This document shows, in pieces, positions 4,928 through 5,535 of a stretch of DNA of 5,535 nt. This DNA comes from Rhodospira sp. (lineage in GTDB: Bacteria > Pseudomonadota > Alphaproteobacteria > Rhodospirillales > Rhodospirillaceae): assembly GCA_028277295.1 (NCBI GenBank), contig JANQGN010000748.1, positions 1-5,535 of the forward strand, in the 5' to 3' direction. Positions within the stretch are counted from its first letter, which is position 1. Each line of letters opens with the position of its first letter. The notes beneath the pieces are model-generated. The model did no database searches. It worked only from the letters and a program-made list of their open reading frames with translations, and was not told the DNA's origin. A program made the translations under genes and the position numbers.

Positions 4928-5299
4928 ATGGTCTCCGCCCTGTCCATAGGCGTATCCGCCCTCCAGGCGGCGAACACGCGACTGTCTGTCACCGCCGACA
5001 ACATCGTCAACGCCAACAATCGCGTCCCCCTGGACCCCGAGGGCGGCTATACCGGCTACACGCCACGAGACGTTGTCGACGTTTCCACCGGATCCGGGGT
5101 TCGGGCAACCACGCGGCCCGTGGATCCGCCGTACCAGGCGGTTCCCGACGGACGCGGCGGCACCGAGGCATTTCCGAATGTGGACCTCGCGGAGCAGATG
5201 GTGAACCTGGGCACCGCCAGCCGGGCCTACGAGAGTGCCACCGCCGTCATCCGCACGGCGGACGAGATGCAGGAAACCCTCCTCGATACGATCGGCTGA
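4928..5299 (+). CDS. Orphan FlgC-like flagellar basal-body rod protein
   Basis: A 123-residue protein with both conserved ends of the flagellar rod family. The N-terminus VSALSIGVSALQAANTRLSV (2-21) followed by TADNIVNANN matches the rod N-terminal motif. The C-terminus FPNVDLAEQMVNLGTASRAY (82-101) followed by ESATAVIRTADEMQETLLD matches the C-terminal rod helix of FlgC (compare PNVDVVGEMVNTMSASRSY in the enteric protein). FlgC subunits assemble in the proximal rod through the export apparatus and carry no cleaved signal peptide. The length is slightly below the ~134 residues of enteric FlgC. The start is supported by AAAGGA (4914-4919) with an 8-nt spacer. The usual neighbours flgB and fliE are absent, so this is probably a paralog outside the main cluster or a rod-like accessory protein. 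Its TGA sits at the edge of the downstream repeat. Confidence 0.88.
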   Translation: MVSALSIGVSALQAANTRLSVTADNIVNANNRVPLDPEGGYTGYTPRDVVDVSTGSGVRATTRPVDPPYQAVPDGRGGTEAFPNVDLAEQMVNLGTASRAYESATAVIRTADEMQETLLDTIG

Positions 5300-5406
5300 G
5301 TGCCTGTCCGGAAAGCCGTGCAAAACACACATACGGCACGCGAGTTGGGCGCAGGCACACACCAGGGCATGTTGCGCGATTTCTGAATCGCCCAGCATGC
5401 TCTAAG
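5298..5406 (-). repeat. Chimeric repeat: module B head joined to the T tail
   Basis: On the reverse strand this reads TTAGAG, then the B palindrome, then GCCCTGGTGTGTGCC and the same tail as in the forward copies, ending at the FlgC-like stop codon. The B arms are GCATGTTGCGCGATT (5367-5381) and AATCGCCCAGCATGC (5386-5400), with two mismatches. GTCCGGAAAG is at 5306-5315. The usual C head is missing and B takes its place, showing that heads are interchangeable on a common tail. Confidence 0.8.
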
Positions 5407-5507
5407 TGTCTGTCCGGAAAGCCATGTAAAACACCACATACGGCACGCGATTCGGGCACAGGCACACAGTATGTTGCGGTTCCCGAGACTTTCCGGACGG
5501 GCTCTAA
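5401..5507 (-). repeat. Intact C-head/T-tail palindromic repeat, reverse orientation
   Basis: This is the reverse-strand counterpart of the copy at 439-546. Inverted arms are GTCCGGAAAG (5412-5421) and CTTTCCGGAC (5489-5498). It is bounded by CTCTAA at 5400-5405 and 5502-5507, which are TTAGAG on the reverse strand. It abuts the chimeric copy with a shared junction. No coding content. Confidence 0.85.
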
Positions 5508-5535
5508 CAATTTGTTTTTCAAGCAAATCGTCCCC
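5502..5535 (-). repeat. Start of another module A copy, cut by the window end
   Basis: On the reverse strand it reads GGGGACGATTTGCTTG, then CAAATTGTTAGAGC after a short A-run. It corresponds to 3855-3888 of the intact module A, including the ACGATTTG/CAAATCGT palindrome (here with one mismatch). The rest lies beyond the window. Confidence 0.7.

Overview
The window looks like chromosomal DNA of a high-GC, flagellated Alphaproteobacterium, most plausibly Rhodospirillales. That is an inference from strong G/C bias at third codon positions, the mix of gene families and the abundance of short palindromic interspersed repeats; no marker gene fixes the species. No rRNA, tRNA, CRISPR array or transposase gene was seen.

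Layout. 1-129: the last 42 codons of a forward gene whose 5' part lies outside the window. 130-836: a non-coding repeat array, with two copies of a ~102 bp element (one interrupted by a hairpin insert) followed by a different element that is itself split by a ~200 bp MITE-like insert. 902-2254: an AraC-family regulator (reverse) and a DUF2000 protein (forward), divergent over only 48 bp; that gap holds an exact 10-bp direct repeat. 2483-3190: an Fnr-like Crp/Fnr regulator, convergent with a double-ACT-domain GcvR-like protein (3234-3770, reverse). 3799-3926: a second repeat array, 28 bp upstream of the ACT gene start. 3927-4321: gene-poor DNA with strong GC-rich hairpins. 4322-5299: an unrecognised 157-aa protein and then an orphan FlgC-like flagellar rod protein. 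5298-5535: a third repeat array, inverted relative to the first and starting at the FlgC-like stop codon.

How the genes relate. The AraC regulator and DUF2000 gene probably form a regulator-target pair. The Fnr-like protein keeps three of the four cysteines that hold the Fe-S cluster in E. coli FNR, and the FNR DNA-reading motif. The ACT protein is probably an amino-acid-responsive regulator. The flagellar gene stands apart from any flgB/fliE cluster.

The most unusual feature is the repeat system. Three arrays are assembled from the same small set of modules: hairpin module A, two interchangeable heads (B or C) and a common tail T. The junctions are marked by TTAGAG or TAAGAG. One A copy is intact and another carries an insert, so the window contains both the empty and the filled state of an insertion site.
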